Below are positions 8,100 through 18,283 of a stretch of 64,000 bases of DNA, one piece after another (the first letter of the stretch is position 1; each line of letters begins with the position of its first letter). The notes below the pieces were generated by a model, which worked only from the letters and a program-made list of their open reading frames with translations, was not told the origin of the DNA and ran no database searches. Source of the DNA: Flavobacterium sp. CF136 (lineage in GTDB: Bacteria; Bacteroidota; Bacteroidia; Flavobacteriales; Flavobacteriaceae). The translations under genes were made by a program, and so were the position numbers. The stretch lies in assembly GCF_000282055.1 (NCBI RefSeq), contig NZ_AKJZ01000023.1, forward strand, positions 1 to 64,000, in the 5' to 3' direction.

Positions 8100-11000
8100 A
8101 TGAAAAAAACGTTGTTGCTGTTTTTATTTTTATCCACTTTTTTTTGTTCAGCTCAATACACATTGATTCCTGACCCAAATTTTGAAAAAGCTTTGATTGA
8201 TTTAGGAATTGATAGCGGCACTGTTGACGGCAGGGTTTCTTCAGCTAATATTACCAATGTAACATCTTTATTAATTCCGGGAAAAGACATTTCAGATTTA
8301 ACAGGAATCGAGGCTTTTGTAAAATTAGAGCAACTAAACATTGGAGCAATCGATAATGATCCAAGCCAAAGAAATAGAATCAGTAATTTAAACCTTTCAA
8401 ACAATTTATACCTTAACTATTTAATTTGCAGCTTTAATGATTTAATGCAGCTTGATCTTTCAAAGAATATTTATTTAGACATATTGTACATTGACAATAA
8501 TAAATTCACCAGTATTGACATTTCTAAAAACACAGCTTTAACTACTTTCTCTTGCAAAAACAACAAATTAACAAACATAGATTTAAGTAAAAATATTCTC
8601 TTAAACAATTTAAACTGCGACAATAACCTGTTGCCAATTTTAGATATTTCTAATAATTTAACATTAACCAACTTAAGCTGTTCTGGCAATCAATTAACTT
8701 TTTTAGATGTTTCTAAAAACAACAAAATCGAGACTTTAAACTGTAGCTCAAATAAACTTTCAACTTTAGACACTTCCAAAAACACTGATTTAAATGCTTT
8801 AACTTGTGAAAATAATCAATTTACCAGTTTAGATTTCAGCACAAATCTAAATTTAAAAGCTTTGTTTTGCAGCACGAATAAATTAACAAGTTTAAATATT
8901 TCTAAAAACCTGTATTTAAATTACTTATACTGCGATTCTAATCAATTATCAAATATTGACATTGCTCAAAATCTCCTTTTGCAAAGTTTTCATATCGATA
9001 AAAATCAATTATCAAGCCTGGATATTTCCAATAATTTAGCTCTAGTAGCTTTTCACTGCAATTCTAATAAGTTGTCCGGTATTGATGTCTCAAAAAACAT
9101 TGCCTTGACTCATCTGATAGTAAATGACAATCAGTTAGCAGATTTAGATATTTCTAAAAATCAAGATTTAAAGGTTTTTAACTGTAGTAATAATCGATTA
9201 ACCAGTTTAAATTTAAAAAACGGAAATAATATAAAACTAGTACAACTGGATTTAAAGTCAAATTCAAGTCTTTCTTGCATACAAGTGGACAATAAATTAT
9301 ATTCTGATGCAAATTGGCCTACCTATAAAGATGCTTTTGCTTTGTACGCAAACAAATGTAATACAATAGCAACTGCTCCACCAGTATTAAAAGCTACAGG
9401 AGATCAATTATATTGTCCAACTACCAATATCAATATCGTTACTGATTTTTCTATCACCCACGATCCAAACGAAACAGGAACGCAGGCAGCCTATATTCAA
9501 ATCTCGTCCGGTTATTCTTCCGGTTTTGATACGTTAAAACTTTTAAATCCAACATTACACCCAAATATAAAAGAAAGTTGGGATGCTTTATCGGGCAAAC
9601 TGACTCTGTCAAGTCCAACCGGTGTTGATTTATTATATTCAGATATTGTGGCTGCAGTAAAAGATCTTGTATTTACAAATTCCTCAGCAACAGCAAGCGG
9701 TAACAGAACATTCTCTATTACTATTGGCCAGGCAAATTATTTACCATCAACAAAACATTTTTATTTATTTGTTCCCAGCATTGGCATTACGTGGACTAAT
9801 GCGAAAACAGCCGCAGAAGCAAGTACTTATTACGGACTAAAAGGATATCTGGCTACTATTTTAGCAGCTGATGAAGCAAAATTAATTGGTGAACAGGCAT
9901 CAGGAACGGGATGGATTGGTGGAAGTGATGCTGAAACTGAAGGTGTCTGGAAATGGGTTACCGGTCCTGAAACCGGAACTGTTTTTTGGAACGGAACTGC
10001 AAATGGCTCAACGCCAAATTTTGCTTTTTGGAATAATAATGAACCGAATCAACGGGGAGATGAAGATTATGCTCATATTACGCAACCCGGAATTGGCATA
10101 AAAGGATCATGGAACGATTTAGAAAATACAGGCTCGTTAAATCCTGGTGATGCTTATCAACCTAAAGGTTACGTTGTTGAATATGGGGGAATGCCTGGCG
10201 AATTGCCTTTAGAAATTGCCACAAGCACTCAAATTACGATTCCGGAAGCCACAATCACTTCTCCCAGACCAATTTGTGACTCAGGAGCTTTAACTTTATA
10301 TGCTACTTCAAATGCCGGAACAATTAACTGGTATGATACAGCTGTTGGCGGTAATTTACTAGGCACCGGAAACACATATACAACCCCGACAATAAATACC
10401 TCAGCGACTTATTATGCAGACGCTGGCTGCGAAATAAACCGAAAATCAGTTATTGTAACAGTTAATACCACCCCAGATACACCAACAGCATCTTCTCCTG
10501 TTTCCAGATGTGGCACAGGAACAGTAACATTGCAGGCAGCATCAAATATTGGCATTATCAATTGGTTTACAACCTCAACAGGCGGAACAAGTGTTTATAC
10601 CGGAAACAACTTTATTACACCAACTATTTCAACAAATACAACCTATTATGCCGAAGCATCAAATAGTAGCTGCATTAATTCAACCCGTACTCCTGTTAAC
10701 GTTGTTGTGTATACTCCACCGGTAGTTACAAATGAAGAAGTTGTTTTATGTGAAACCCAAACAGCTGTTTTAGATGCTAAAATAACAGGAGTTACTTATA
10801 AATGGTCAACTGGAGAAACAACACAAACCATATCTGTTTCGACTTCGGGGACTTACACTGTAGAAGTAACCAGTCCTGCCCCTGAAAGCTGTACCAGCAC
10901 AAAAACAATTACAGTAATTGAATATAAGAAACCAATTATAAAAAATATTGATGTAAACCAAAGAACTGTTGTGATCAATCTTACCAATACAGCAGATTAT

Positions 11001-11399
11001 TTTGAATTTTCGGTAGACGGTATCAATTATCAGACATCAAATACCTTTTATGATGTGCCCGGAGGTTTACAAACTGCTTATGTAAGGGTAAAAGACAATC
11101 AATGCAACATTAATGAAACAACTCAAAACTTTGTTGTCCTGGTTTTTCCAACATTTTTTACTCCAAACGGTGACACTTTTAATGATTCATGGGAAGTAAC
11201 CGGAATGGAAAATTTCCCTCAGGCCCAAGTCACTATTTTTGATCGGTTTGGAAAATTTTTAGCGCAGTTAAATTATTCTAAAATGAGCTGGGACGGTACT
11301 TTAAATAAAACTCCACTCCCTGCTTCTGATTATTGGTACGCCTTAAAAATTGATGATACAAAGCCAATATTCAGAGGGCATTTTTCTTTGAAAAGGTAA
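8100..11399 (+). CDS. large secreted LRR / C-type lectin / Ig-like protein with T9SS type B sorting domain
   Basis: The 1099-residue protein starts with a signal peptide ending near CSAQ. Residues about 55-430 are some 17 leucine-rich repeats of 21 residues with consensus 'LDISKN..L..L.C..N.L..'. Residues about 552-673 form a C-type-lectin-like domain (WIGGSDAETEGVWKW, NNEPNQRGDEDYAHI, GSWNDL). Two or three Ig-like repeats follow at about 715-940, each with 'G.INWY/F....GG' and 'ATYYA'. The last ~85 residues are the gliding-associated sorting domain (FPTFFTPNGDTFNDSWEV ... DRFGKFL ... WDGTLNKTPLPASDYWY ... GHFSLKR). It is therefore expected to cross the outer membrane by type IX secretion and act at the surface, probably in adhesion. 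Confidence 0.93.
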   Translation: MKKTLLLFLFLSTFFCSAQYTLIPDPNFEKALIDLGIDSGTVDGRVSSANITNVTSLLIPGKDISDLTGIEAFVKLEQLNIGAIDNDPSQRNRISNLNLSNNLYLNYLICSFNDLMQLDLSKNIYLDILYIDNNKFTSIDISKNTALTTFSCKNNKLTNIDLSKNILLNNLNCDNNLLPILDISNNLTLTNLSCSGNQLTFLDVSKNNKIETLNCSSNKLSTLDTSKNTDLNALTCENNQFTSLDFSTNLNLKALFCSTNKLTSLNISKNLYLNYLYCDSNQLSNIDIAQNLLLQSFHIDKNQLSSLDISNNLALVAFHCNSNKLSGIDVSKNIALTHLIVNDNQLADLDISKNQDLKVFNCSNNRLTSLNLKNGNNIKLVQLDLKSNSSLSCIQVDNKLYSDANWPTYKDAFALYANKCNTIATAPPVLKATGDQLYCPTTNINIVTDFSITHDPNETGTQAAYIQISSGYSSGFDTLKLLNPTLHPNIKESWDALSGKLTLSSPTGVDLLYSDIVAAVKDLVFTNSSATASGNRTFSITIGQANYLPSTKHFYLFVPSIGITWTNAKTAAEASTYYGLKGYLATILAADEAKLIGEQASGTGWIGGSDAETEGVWKWVTGPETGTVFWNGTANGSTPNFAFWNNNEPNQRGDEDYAHITQPGIGIKGSWNDLENTGSLNPGDAYQPKGYVVEYGGMPGELPLEIATSTQITIPEATITSPRPICDSGALTLYATSNAGTINWYDTAVGGNLLGTGNTYTTPTINTSATYYADAGCEINRKSVIVTVNTTPDTPTASSPVSRCGTGTVTLQAASNIGIINWFTTSTGGTSVYTGNNFITPTISTNTTYYAEASNSSCINSTRTPVNVVVYTPPVVTNEEVVLCETQTAVLDAKITGVTYKWSTGETTQTISVSTSGTYTVEVTSPAPESCTSTKTITVIEYKKPIIKNIDVNQRTVVINLTNTADYFEFSVDGINYQTSNTFYDVPGGLQTAYVRVKDNQCNINETTQNFVVLVFPTFFTPNGDTFNDSWEVTGMENFPQAQVTIFDRFGKFLAQLNYSKMSWDGTLNKTPLPASDYWYALKIDDTKPIFRGHFSLKR

Positions 11400-11497
11400 T
11401 TTTAATTAGAAAATTTATCCATTAGAAAATGAGATAATTATCTATGCAAAAAAAAGATAAACTTTGTAGCTGTTAGAATGTAAAAAAACTTTAAAAA

Positions 11498-12631
11498 TTA
11501 TCTAATTACTTTCTGAATTTCATCCAGAACAAAAAGATAATCTTCATGTTTTTTTACAAAATCACGATCCGAAACATCAATTATTAAAACATTGAGATCG
11601 GTTTCGGATTTAATATATTCCAAATAACCATTATTGATTTTATCTAGATAATCAGCTGAAATATTTTGCTCATAATTCCGTCCTCTTCTTTTGATATTCT
11701 GAAGTAACCTCTCCGTATTCTGATACAAATAAATATACAAATCCGGCTTTGGCATTTCTTTGTAAATAATATCGAATAAGTTTCGATACAAACGATATTC
11801 ATCTTCTGCAAGTGTAATTTTAGCAAAAATCAAAGACTTAAAAATATGATAATCGGCAACGATAAAATCTTTAAACAAATCAAATTGTGCCAAATCATCT
11901 GATAATTGCTGATAACGATCTGCAAGAAAAGACATTTCGAGCGGAAAAGCATAGCGGTTTTGATCTTTATAAAATTTAGGTAAAAAAGGGTTATCGGCAA
12001 ACCGTTCCAATACGGTTTTTGCATTAAAATCTTCGGCAATTTTATGTACCAGTGTCGTTTTTCCGGCTCCAATATTTCCTTCCAGAGCGATATAATTAAA
12101 CCGTTCCAACGGAATTTCCTGCAATGGTTTTTTTAAATCCTGAACTACTGTACAAATACTGTCATCCGGCGAAATCGCAATCAATTCGGATATTGTTTTT
12201 TGAAAAACGGGATGTTTCCAGTCTAATTTCAAATCCTGCATTGGCAGCAATACAAATTTTCTGTTCTGCATTAACGGATGTGGAATCTGAAGTTTTTCAG
12301 AATCAATTATTTCATCATCAAAAACAATCAGATCGACATCAATAATCCTCGATTGATATCCTTGCTGATTAGAACGAATACGTCCTAATTGTTTTTCAAC
12401 TTTTAAAACCTGACTTAGTATTTTTTGCGCCGATAGATTACTGTGCAAAAGTAATGCACAATTATAAAAAGCATCACTTTCGAATCCCCATGCGGGAGTT
12501 TCATATAGTTTTGAAACCTGAATAACAGTTCCAACTTCCTGATGTATTAAGTTAATACAGCTTTCGATGTTTTCTAACCGATTTCCCTGGTTACTGCCTA
12601 TAGATAAAACGACTTGATGTTGTGACTTCAT
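11498..12631 (-). CDS. folK: fusion: HPPK (folate biosynthesis) + deoxynucleoside kinase
   Basis: The 377-residue chain joins two enzymes. Residues 1 to about 160 are 6-hydroxymethyl-7,8-dihydropterin pyrophosphokinase: VVLSIGSNQGNRLENI, ETPAWGFESDAFYN, and SRIIDVDLIVFDDE with the Mg-binding acidic pair. Residues about 178-377 are a deoxynucleoside kinase: P-loop EGNIGAGKTT, the ERF substrate loop, FLADRYQQL, DYHIFKSLIFA, and the lid RRGRNYEQ. HPPK feeds tetrahydrofolate synthesis and the kinase salvages deoxynucleosides. The frame is continuous with no stop, so the fusion is genuine. It is divergent from sppA. Confidence 0.93.
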   Translation of the reverse strand: MKSQHQVVLSIGSNQGNRLENIESCINLIHQEVGTVIQVSKLYETPAWGFESDAFYNCALLLHSNLSAQKILSQVLKVEKQLGRIRSNQQGYQSRIIDVDLIVFDDEIIDSEKLQIPHPLMQNRKFVLLPMQDLKLDWKHPVFQKTISELIAISPDDSICTVVQDLKKPLQEIPLERFNYIALEGNIGAGKTTLVHKIAEDFNAKTVLERFADNPFLPKFYKDQNRYAFPLEMSFLADRYQQLSDDLAQFDLFKDFIVADYHIFKSLIFAKITLAEDEYRLYRNLFDIIYKEMPKPDLYIYLYQNTERLLQNIKRRGRNYEQNISADYLDKINNGYLEYIKSETDLNVLIIDVSDRDFVKKHEDYLFVLDEIQKVIR

Positions 12632-12671
12632 AATTAATGCAAATTAACTAAAAGTATTTTAGAATTAGCAA

Positions 12672-12679
12672 TATATTTG
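12672..12679 (+). promoter_or_regulatory. -7 promoter element (TATATTTG) of sppA
   Basis: Exact TAnnTTTG match followed by CC, 88 bases before the sppA start, in the intergenic region shared with folK. Confidence 0.65.
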
Positions 12680-12766
12680 CCCTGAACAGAATGAATTTGG
12701 TTAAATTTAAAAAACTAAATTTGTAACAAATTAACCCCTTTTGATACTTATTAAAAAAATATATTT

Positions 12767-14524
12767 ATGAAATTTCTAGGAAATGTTATTGCCACTGTGA
12801 TTGGTATTTTTGTATTCATTATGCTATTCTTTTTTGGTGTAATCCTTATTGGAGCTATTTTTGGCGGAGACGAAACAGTTTCAGTAAAATCAGATTCTGT
12901 TATAGAATTAAATTTAAAAGAAATACAAAATGATTATGCCGGAAAATATAAAGATCCGTGGGTAACTGTTTTTTCTGATAAAAAAGACATTGGCTTGACC
13001 GATATCATCAATGCGATTGAAGCTGCTAAAACGGATGATAACATTAAGGGGATTTCTATTTTAAACGACGAATCTTCATTAGGTCTGGCACAATACAAAG
13101 ATTTAAGAAATGCACTCGAAAGTTTCAAAAAATCAGGCAAATTCGTTTGGGCATACGCCAATACTTATTCTCAAAAAGAATATTATTTAAACTCCGTAGC
13201 AAATACTATTTATTTGAATCCTGCAGGTGATTTAGATTTCAAAGGACTTTCGTCTGAAGTAATGTTCTTTAAGGATTTTCAGGATAAATCAGGAATTCAC
13301 ATGGAAGTGATTCGTCATGGAAAATACAAAAGTGCTGTTGAGCCTTTTTTAGAAAACAAAATGAGTGATGCCAACAGAGAACAAATGACCGCGCTTTTAA
13401 ACTCCATCTGGACAACTGTTTCAACCGATATTGCAAAAAGCAGAAATATTCCTGTAGGCAAACTAAACGAAATTGCAAACGGATTATTGGCGAGAACTCC
13501 GGAAATGGCCAAAACAGAACATCTTATTGATATTATCGCCTACGAAGACGTTTATCATAATGCCATAAAAAAAGCACTGAAAGTAACCGGTGATGACGAT
13601 TATAATAAAATTTCGATTGATGATTATACTCAAAACAATATCACTACAGCCTTAACAAACACAGCAACTGATCAAATTGCAATTATTTACGCTCAGGGCG
13701 AAATTGGCAGCGGCGAAGGTGATGTTAATGAAATTGGTGAAGGTTCAATGCGCCGTTCATTACAGGAAGCCAGAAAAAATGAAGATGTAAAAGCAATCGT
13801 TTTACGAATCAACAGCCCGGGCGGAAGCGCACTAACCTCTGATTTGATCTGGAGAGAAATTGAAATTACCAAAAAAGTAAAGCCTGTTGTGGTTTCTATG
13901 GGAAATTATGCAGCTTCGGGCGGTTATTACATTGCTTGTAATGCTAATAAAATCTATGCCGAAAACAACACTATTACAGGTTCTATTGGTGTATTTGGTA
14001 TTTTGCCGAATTTTTCTCCTCTGGCAAATAAATTAGGAATAAATACAGAACAGGTTAAAACACACGAAAACGCAGCTAATTATAGTCCTTTTGTACCAAT
14101 TGATGAGAAATTTAAAGCTTTTACATTAGAAAGCGTTGAACACATTTATAAAACTTTTGTTACACACGTGGCCGAAGGCAGAAAAATGACTTTTGCCCAG
14201 GTAGATGCAATTGCTCAGGGAAGAGTCTGGTCAGGCACACAAGCTTTAAAAATTGGTTTAGTAGATAAAATTGGAGGGCTGGATGATGCTATTGCTGAAG
14301 CTGCAAAAATTGCAAAAATAAAATCATACAGCACACAAAATTATCCGGAATACGAGAAAAATTTTAATGATCTTTTGTCCGGTCTGCCTTTTGCAAAATC
14401 AAAAGAAGCTTTTATCAAAGAAGAAATTGGTGAAGAAAACTACCTTTTGATTGAACAGGTAAAAAGACTTCAAAAACAAAAAGGGGTTCAGGCTATGATT
14501 CCTTTTGGAATAAACATTAAATAA
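12767..14524 (+). CDS. sppA: signal peptide peptidase SppA, 67K type
   Basis: The 585-residue membrane-bound serine protease degrades cleaved signal peptides. One N-terminal membrane segment lies at about residues 5-32. Two tandem ClpP-like domains follow. The N-terminal one carries the general-base Lys in RHGKYKSAVEPF and the C-terminal one the nucleophile Ser in NYAASGGYYIAC, with GSIGVFG downstream. The catalytic dyad split across two domains, and the length, match long SppA. The downstream hydrolase starts 12 bases after its stop and is likely co-transcribed. Confidence 0.95.
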   Translation: MKFLGNVIATVIGIFVFIMLFFFGVILIGAIFGGDETVSVKSDSVIELNLKEIQNDYAGKYKDPWVTVFSDKKDIGLTDIINAIEAAKTDDNIKGISILNDESSLGLAQYKDLRNALESFKKSGKFVWAYANTYSQKEYYLNSVANTIYLNPAGDLDFKGLSSEVMFFKDFQDKSGIHMEVIRHGKYKSAVEPFLENKMSDANREQMTALLNSIWTTVSTDIAKSRNIPVGKLNEIANGLLARTPEMAKTEHLIDIIAYEDVYHNAIKKALKVTGDDDYNKISIDDYTQNNITTALTNTATDQIAIIYAQGEIGSGEGDVNEIGEGSMRRSLQEARKNEDVKAIVLRINSPGGSALTSDLIWREIEITKKVKPVVVSMGNYAASGGYYIACNANKIYAENNTITGSIGVFGILPNFSPLANKLGINTEQVKTHENAANYSPFVPIDEKFKAFTLESVEHIYKTFVTHVAEGRKMTFAQVDAIAQGRVWSGTQALKIGLVDKIGGLDDAIAEAAKIAKIKSYSTQNYPEYEKNFNDLLSGLPFAKSKEAFIKEEIGEENYLLIEQVKRLQKQKGVQAMIPFGINIK

Positions 14525-14536
14525 TTTCGAAAAGAA

Positions 14537-15484
14537 ATGAAAAAAATATTTATTGTTCTGTTTGCAATATTTCTCAATTTTGCAACTGCCCAAAACAAAA
14601 GCCTGATAACTTATAAAGAATCTGATTTAACTTTAAAAATTAATTCAGAAGAGATTTTCGGTACATTAACAGCTCCTGATTTATCTCAAAAATATCCGGT
14701 TGCCTTATTGATTTCCGGTTCCGGACCAACAGACAGAAACGGGAACAATGTGATAATGAAAAACAATTCGTTGAAAATGCTGGCTGAAAGTTTAGCAAAA
14801 AACGGAATTGCTTCTTTAAGATTTGATAAAAGAGGAATTGGTGCAAGTAAAGCATCGGCTAAATCTGAAGAAAATTTACGATTTGAAAATTATATAGACG
14901 ATGTCAAAAGTTGGGTAGATTTATTAAAAAAAGACAACCGTTTTTCTAAAATAATCATTATCGGTCATAGTGAAGGATCCTTAATCGGAATGATTGCGAG
15001 TGGAAAAGCAGACAAATTTATTTCCATTGCCGGAGCCGGAGATTCGGCTGATAAACTTATAAAAACACAAATAGTATCAAAATCAAACAAACAGGTTGAA
15101 GATTTGACCTTTCCAATTATTGATAGTTTAAAAAACGGAAATACAGTAAAAAAAGTCGATCCAATTCTTAATTCTCTTTTTAGGGCCAGTATTCAGCCCT
15201 ATTTAATTTCCTGGTTTAAATACAATCCACAGGCAGAAATTAAGAAATTGAATATTCCTGTTTTAATTGTTCAGGGAAATAATGATTTGCAGGTAACCTT
15301 AAAAGATGCCGAAAGTTTAGCGCAATCCAATAAAAAAGCCGAATTATTAATTGTTGACAAAATGAATCATATAATGAAAATAGTTGATAGTGATGTGCAG
15401 GCAAACATGGCGAGTTATAACAATGAGACATTACCAATTTCAGAAGTAATGACTAATAAAATAGTCTCCTTTATTCAGAAATAA
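14537..15484 (+). CDS. secreted alpha/beta hydrolase
   Basis: The 315-residue protein has a signal peptide (ending near FATAQ) and an alpha/beta-hydrolase fold. LLISGSGPTDRNGNN is the oxyanion strand, GHSEGSLIG holds the nucleophile Ser, and LIVQGNNDLQV and MNHIMK hold the Asp and His. The SGSGPTDRNGN signature is found in periplasmic hydrolases annotated as alpha/beta hydrolases or acyl-CoA-thioesterase-like. The substrate is unknown. It forms a probable operon with sppA and ends at a strong terminator. Confidence 0.88.
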   Translation: MKKIFIVLFAIFLNFATAQNKSLITYKESDLTLKINSEEIFGTLTAPDLSQKYPVALLISGSGPTDRNGNNVIMKNNSLKMLAESLAKNGIASLRFDKRGIGASKASAKSEENLRFENYIDDVKSWVDLLKKDNRFSKIIIIGHSEGSLIGMIASGKADKFISIAGAGDSADKLIKTQIVSKSNKQVEDLTFPIIDSLKNGNTVKKVDPILNSLFRASIQPYLISWFKYNPQAEIKKLNIPVLIVQGNNDLQVTLKDAESLAQSNKKAELLIVDKMNHIMKIVDSDVQANMASYNNETLPISEVMTNKIVSFIQK

Positions 15485-15497
15485 TTGAAGCTCACTG

Positions 15498-15534
15498 AAA
15501 AATCCGTTTGAAAATTAATTCAACCGGATTTTTT
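15498..15534 (+). terminator. intrinsic terminator after the sppA-hydrolase pair
   Basis: AAAAATCCG pairs with CGGATTTTT, and the inner bases (TTGAA/TTCAA) extend the stem with one bulge. A T tract follows. Confidence 0.85.
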
Positions 15535-15582
15535 TTATTACTTTTTATGAAAAAATTACAAAAAATCTCCAGTATAAAAAGC

Positions 15583-15590
15583 TATTTTTG
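15583..15590 (+). promoter_or_regulatory. -7 promoter element (TATTTTTG) of the AsmA-family gene
   Basis: Exact TAnnTTTG match, 54 bases before the ATG at 15644 and just downstream of the preceding terminator. Confidence 0.6.
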
Positions 15591-15643
15591 CGTAGATAGT
15601 ATATCAATTTTGTCTATTTAACCCCCAAATAACTAAATTTATT

Positions 15644-18235
15644 ATGTTAAAGAAAATTCTAAAAATCACAGGAATCGTAATCGTAGTTTTCATTGCTGCT
15701 TTATTCGCAATCCCTTACTTTTTCAAAGATCAGATTAAAAATAAAATCACAGAAGCTATCAATGAAAATGTTGATGCCAAAGTGAGTTTTGCCGATGCAG
15801 ACTTGAGTTTGTTTAAAAACTTTCCGAATGCTACTGTTGGAATCGAGAAACTGGTAATCATCAACAAAGCGCCTTTTGAAGGTGATACTTTGATTTCGTT
15901 AGGAGAATTAAATCTGAAGATGAGCATAAAAGAGCTTTTTAAAGGAAAAGACGAACCTATGAGTATTGAAGGAATCAGTTCTCAAAATGGTTTAATCAAT
16001 ATTATTTTCAACAAAGACGGAGTTGGAAACTTTGATATTGCCTTAAAAGACAAAAAAGAAACAAAAACTGATGATAAGAGCAAACCACTTTCTTTAAAAA
16101 TTCAGAACTATAAAATTGAAAATTTCACTTTTAGATATATTGATCAGGGCTCAAAAATAAAAATGGTTATTGATAGTTTAAATCATGAAGGAACCGGGGA
16201 TTTTACCAATTCAAAACTTGATTTAACAACAAAATCAACCGCTAAAGTTTCCTTAGACATGGACAAAGTCAATTATATGAAAAACATTTCTTTGACTTTG
16301 GATGCGGTATTAGGAATTGATTTAGCGCAAAGCAAATATACTTTTAAAGAAAATAAAGCTTTAATTAACCAATTACCTTTAGAATTTGACGGATTTATTC
16401 AGATGGTAGAAGCGGGTCAGATTTATGATTTAAAATTCAAAACCCCTACCTCATCTTTCACCAACTTTTTAGGATTAATTCCATCAGCGTATGCTTCAGG
16501 TTTAGATGGTGTAAAAACTACCGGAGACTTTACAATAGCCGGATTTGCAAAAGGACAATTAACAGACACAACTGTTCCGAAATTCAATATTGCAATCGCG
16601 TCTAATAATGCTTCTTTTCAATATCCGAATTTACCAAAATCCGTTCAGAATATTGTAATCGATACTAAAATCATCAATGAAACAGGTATCCTGAACGATA
16701 CTTACGTTAATTTAGACAAACTTTCTTTTAGAATTGACCAGGATGTTTTCAGCGCTAAGGCGAATGTGAAAAACATAACTGTAAACCCAATTGTAGATGC
16801 TGCATTAAAAGGGACTATCAATTTGGCGAACCTTTCAAAAGCGTATCCAATTAAACTTGACAAACCTTTGGCAGGTATTTTAAAAGCTGATGTTACAACA
16901 AATTTTGATATGGCATCTGTAGAAAACAGTCAATATCAAAATATTAAAAATGCCGGAACGATGAGTTTATCAGGATTCAAATATACTGATGAAAACAATA
17001 AATCAATGAATATCAGTACGGCTTTGGTTGAGTTTAATCCGAGTAAAATTAACCTGAAACAATTTAACGCGACTACCGGAAAAAGTGACATGAGCATCAA
17101 TGGGACTTTAGAAAATTTCTATGGTTTTATGTTTAAAAAACAAGAGCTGAAAGGAAACTTCAATATGAGTTCTAACCAATTGGCAGTTGATGATTTTATG
17201 ACTTCAGGTGAACCTGCAACGGCTAAAACCGAAGCTAAACCAACAGAAGCCATGAAGATTCCTGCTTTTTTAAATTGTACGCTAAATGCTAAAGCCAATA
17301 CGGTTTTATATGACAATTTAAAATTAACAGCCGTTTCCGGAAAATTGCTGATCAAGGATGAAAAAGCAACTTTGGAAAACTTTAAAACATCTATTTTTGG
17401 AGGAACAATTGGTTTGAACGGAGCAGTTTCAACCAAAACAAAAGTACCTACTTTTGATATGGCTTTAGGCTTCAATCAGGTTGATATTGCACAGACTTTT
17501 ACGCAATTGGATATGATGAAAAAAATTGCCCCTTTGGCAGGAATCATCAATGGAAAATTGAATTCGACTATAAAATTAAACGGAAATTTAGATGCAAACG
17601 AATTGACTCCTGACTTAAAATCACTTACAGGAGATTTATTCGGACAATTGCTTTCGACTACAATAAATGCCAAAAACTCTACTTTATTGAGTGCTTTGGG
17701 TTCTAAAATAAAATTTATTGATGTGAATAAATTGAATTTGGACAACCTGAAAATGGCGTTGACTTTTGAAAACGGAAAGGTGAATGTGAAACCATTTGAT
17801 ATTAAATACCAGGATATTAAAGCCACAATTGGCGGGACTCATGGTTTTGACCAAGCGATGAATTACAATATAAAATTAGATGTTCCGGCAAAATATTTAG
17901 GTACGGAAGCAAATTCATTTCTTTCGAAATTATCTCCGGCTGATGCTGCCAAATTACAAAACATCCCGATTAATGGTATGATTACTGGTAACTTTTCAAA
18001 ACCTAAAGTGGCTCTTGATACCAAAACAGCAGTGAGTAACTTAACGACTCAGGTGGTAAATCAACAAAAAGAAAAGCTGACTCAAAAAGGAGCTTCTGCT
18101 CTTACTGATTTACTAAATAAAAATACGAAATCAAAAGACACTACAAAAACTGCTACTGATAAGGCAAAAAATACTGAAGAAGTAAAAACAAAAGCCAGTG
18201 AGCTGTTGAATGGTTTGTTCAAGAAGAAAAAATAG
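15644..18235 (+). CDS. AsmA-family protein
   Basis: The 863-residue protein is anchored by an N-terminal membrane helix (about residues 8-27). A long, mostly beta-strand periplasmic region begins with 'KITEAINENVDAKVSFADADLSLFKNFPNATVGIEKLVI', the AsmA N-terminal pattern. The C-terminal third (about 620-770) holds the AsmA 'GLNGAVS', 'ALGFNQVDI' and 'INGKLNSTIKLNG' segments. A Lys/Thr-rich tail (about 800-863) is probably disordered. AsmA-like proteins are thought to bridge inner and outer membrane for lipid transport or outer-membrane assembly. It is monocistronic, flanked by a promoter and a terminator. Confidence 0.9.
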   Translation: MLKKILKITGIVIVVFIAALFAIPYFFKDQIKNKITEAINENVDAKVSFADADLSLFKNFPNATVGIEKLVIINKAPFEGDTLISLGELNLKMSIKELFKGKDEPMSIEGISSQNGLINIIFNKDGVGNFDIALKDKKETKTDDKSKPLSLKIQNYKIENFTFRYIDQGSKIKMVIDSLNHEGTGDFTNSKLDLTTKSTAKVSLDMDKVNYMKNISLTLDAVLGIDLAQSKYTFKENKALINQLPLEFDGFIQMVEAGQIYDLKFKTPTSSFTNFLGLIPSAYASGLDGVKTTGDFTIAGFAKGQLTDTTVPKFNIAIASNNASFQYPNLPKSVQNIVIDTKIINETGILNDTYVNLDKLSFRIDQDVFSAKANVKNITVNPIVDAALKGTINLANLSKAYPIKLDKPLAGILKADVTTNFDMASVENSQYQNIKNAGTMSLSGFKYTDENNKSMNISTALVEFNPSKINLKQFNATTGKSDMSINGTLENFYGFMFKKQELKGNFNMSSNQLAVDDFMTSGEPATAKTEAKPTEAMKIPAFLNCTLNAKANTVLYDNLKLTAVSGKLLIKDEKATLENFKTSIFGGTIGLNGAVSTKTKVPTFDMALGFNQVDIAQTFTQLDMMKKIAPLAGIINGKLNSTIKLNGNLDANELTPDLKSLTGDLFGQLLSTTINAKNSTLLSALGSKIKFIDVNKLNLDNLKMALTFENGKVNVKPFDIKYQDIKATIGGTHGFDQAMNYNIKLDVPAKYLGTEANSFLSKLSPADAAKLQNIPINGMITGNFSKPKVALDTKTAVSNLTTQVVNQQKEKLTQKGASALTDLLNKNTKSKDTTKTATDKAKNTEEVKTKASELLNGLFKKKK

Positions 18236-18240
18236 CAATT

Positions 18241-18277
18241 AAAAAAGGTCAATCTACTACTACGATTGACCTTTTTT
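18241..18277. terminator. bidirectional terminator between the AsmA and GT9 genes
   Basis: AAAAAAGGTCAATC and GATTGACCTTTTTT pair perfectly over 14 bases around a nine-base loop. A/T tracts on both sides suit both convergent genes. Confidence 0.88.
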
Positions 18278-18283
18278 TTAACT

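Noticed and set aside
17119..17826. Two long minus-strand frames (118 and 116 codons) within the AsmA-family gene
   Set aside because: Antisense shadows of a continuous 863-codon gene. They have no recognisable protein features.
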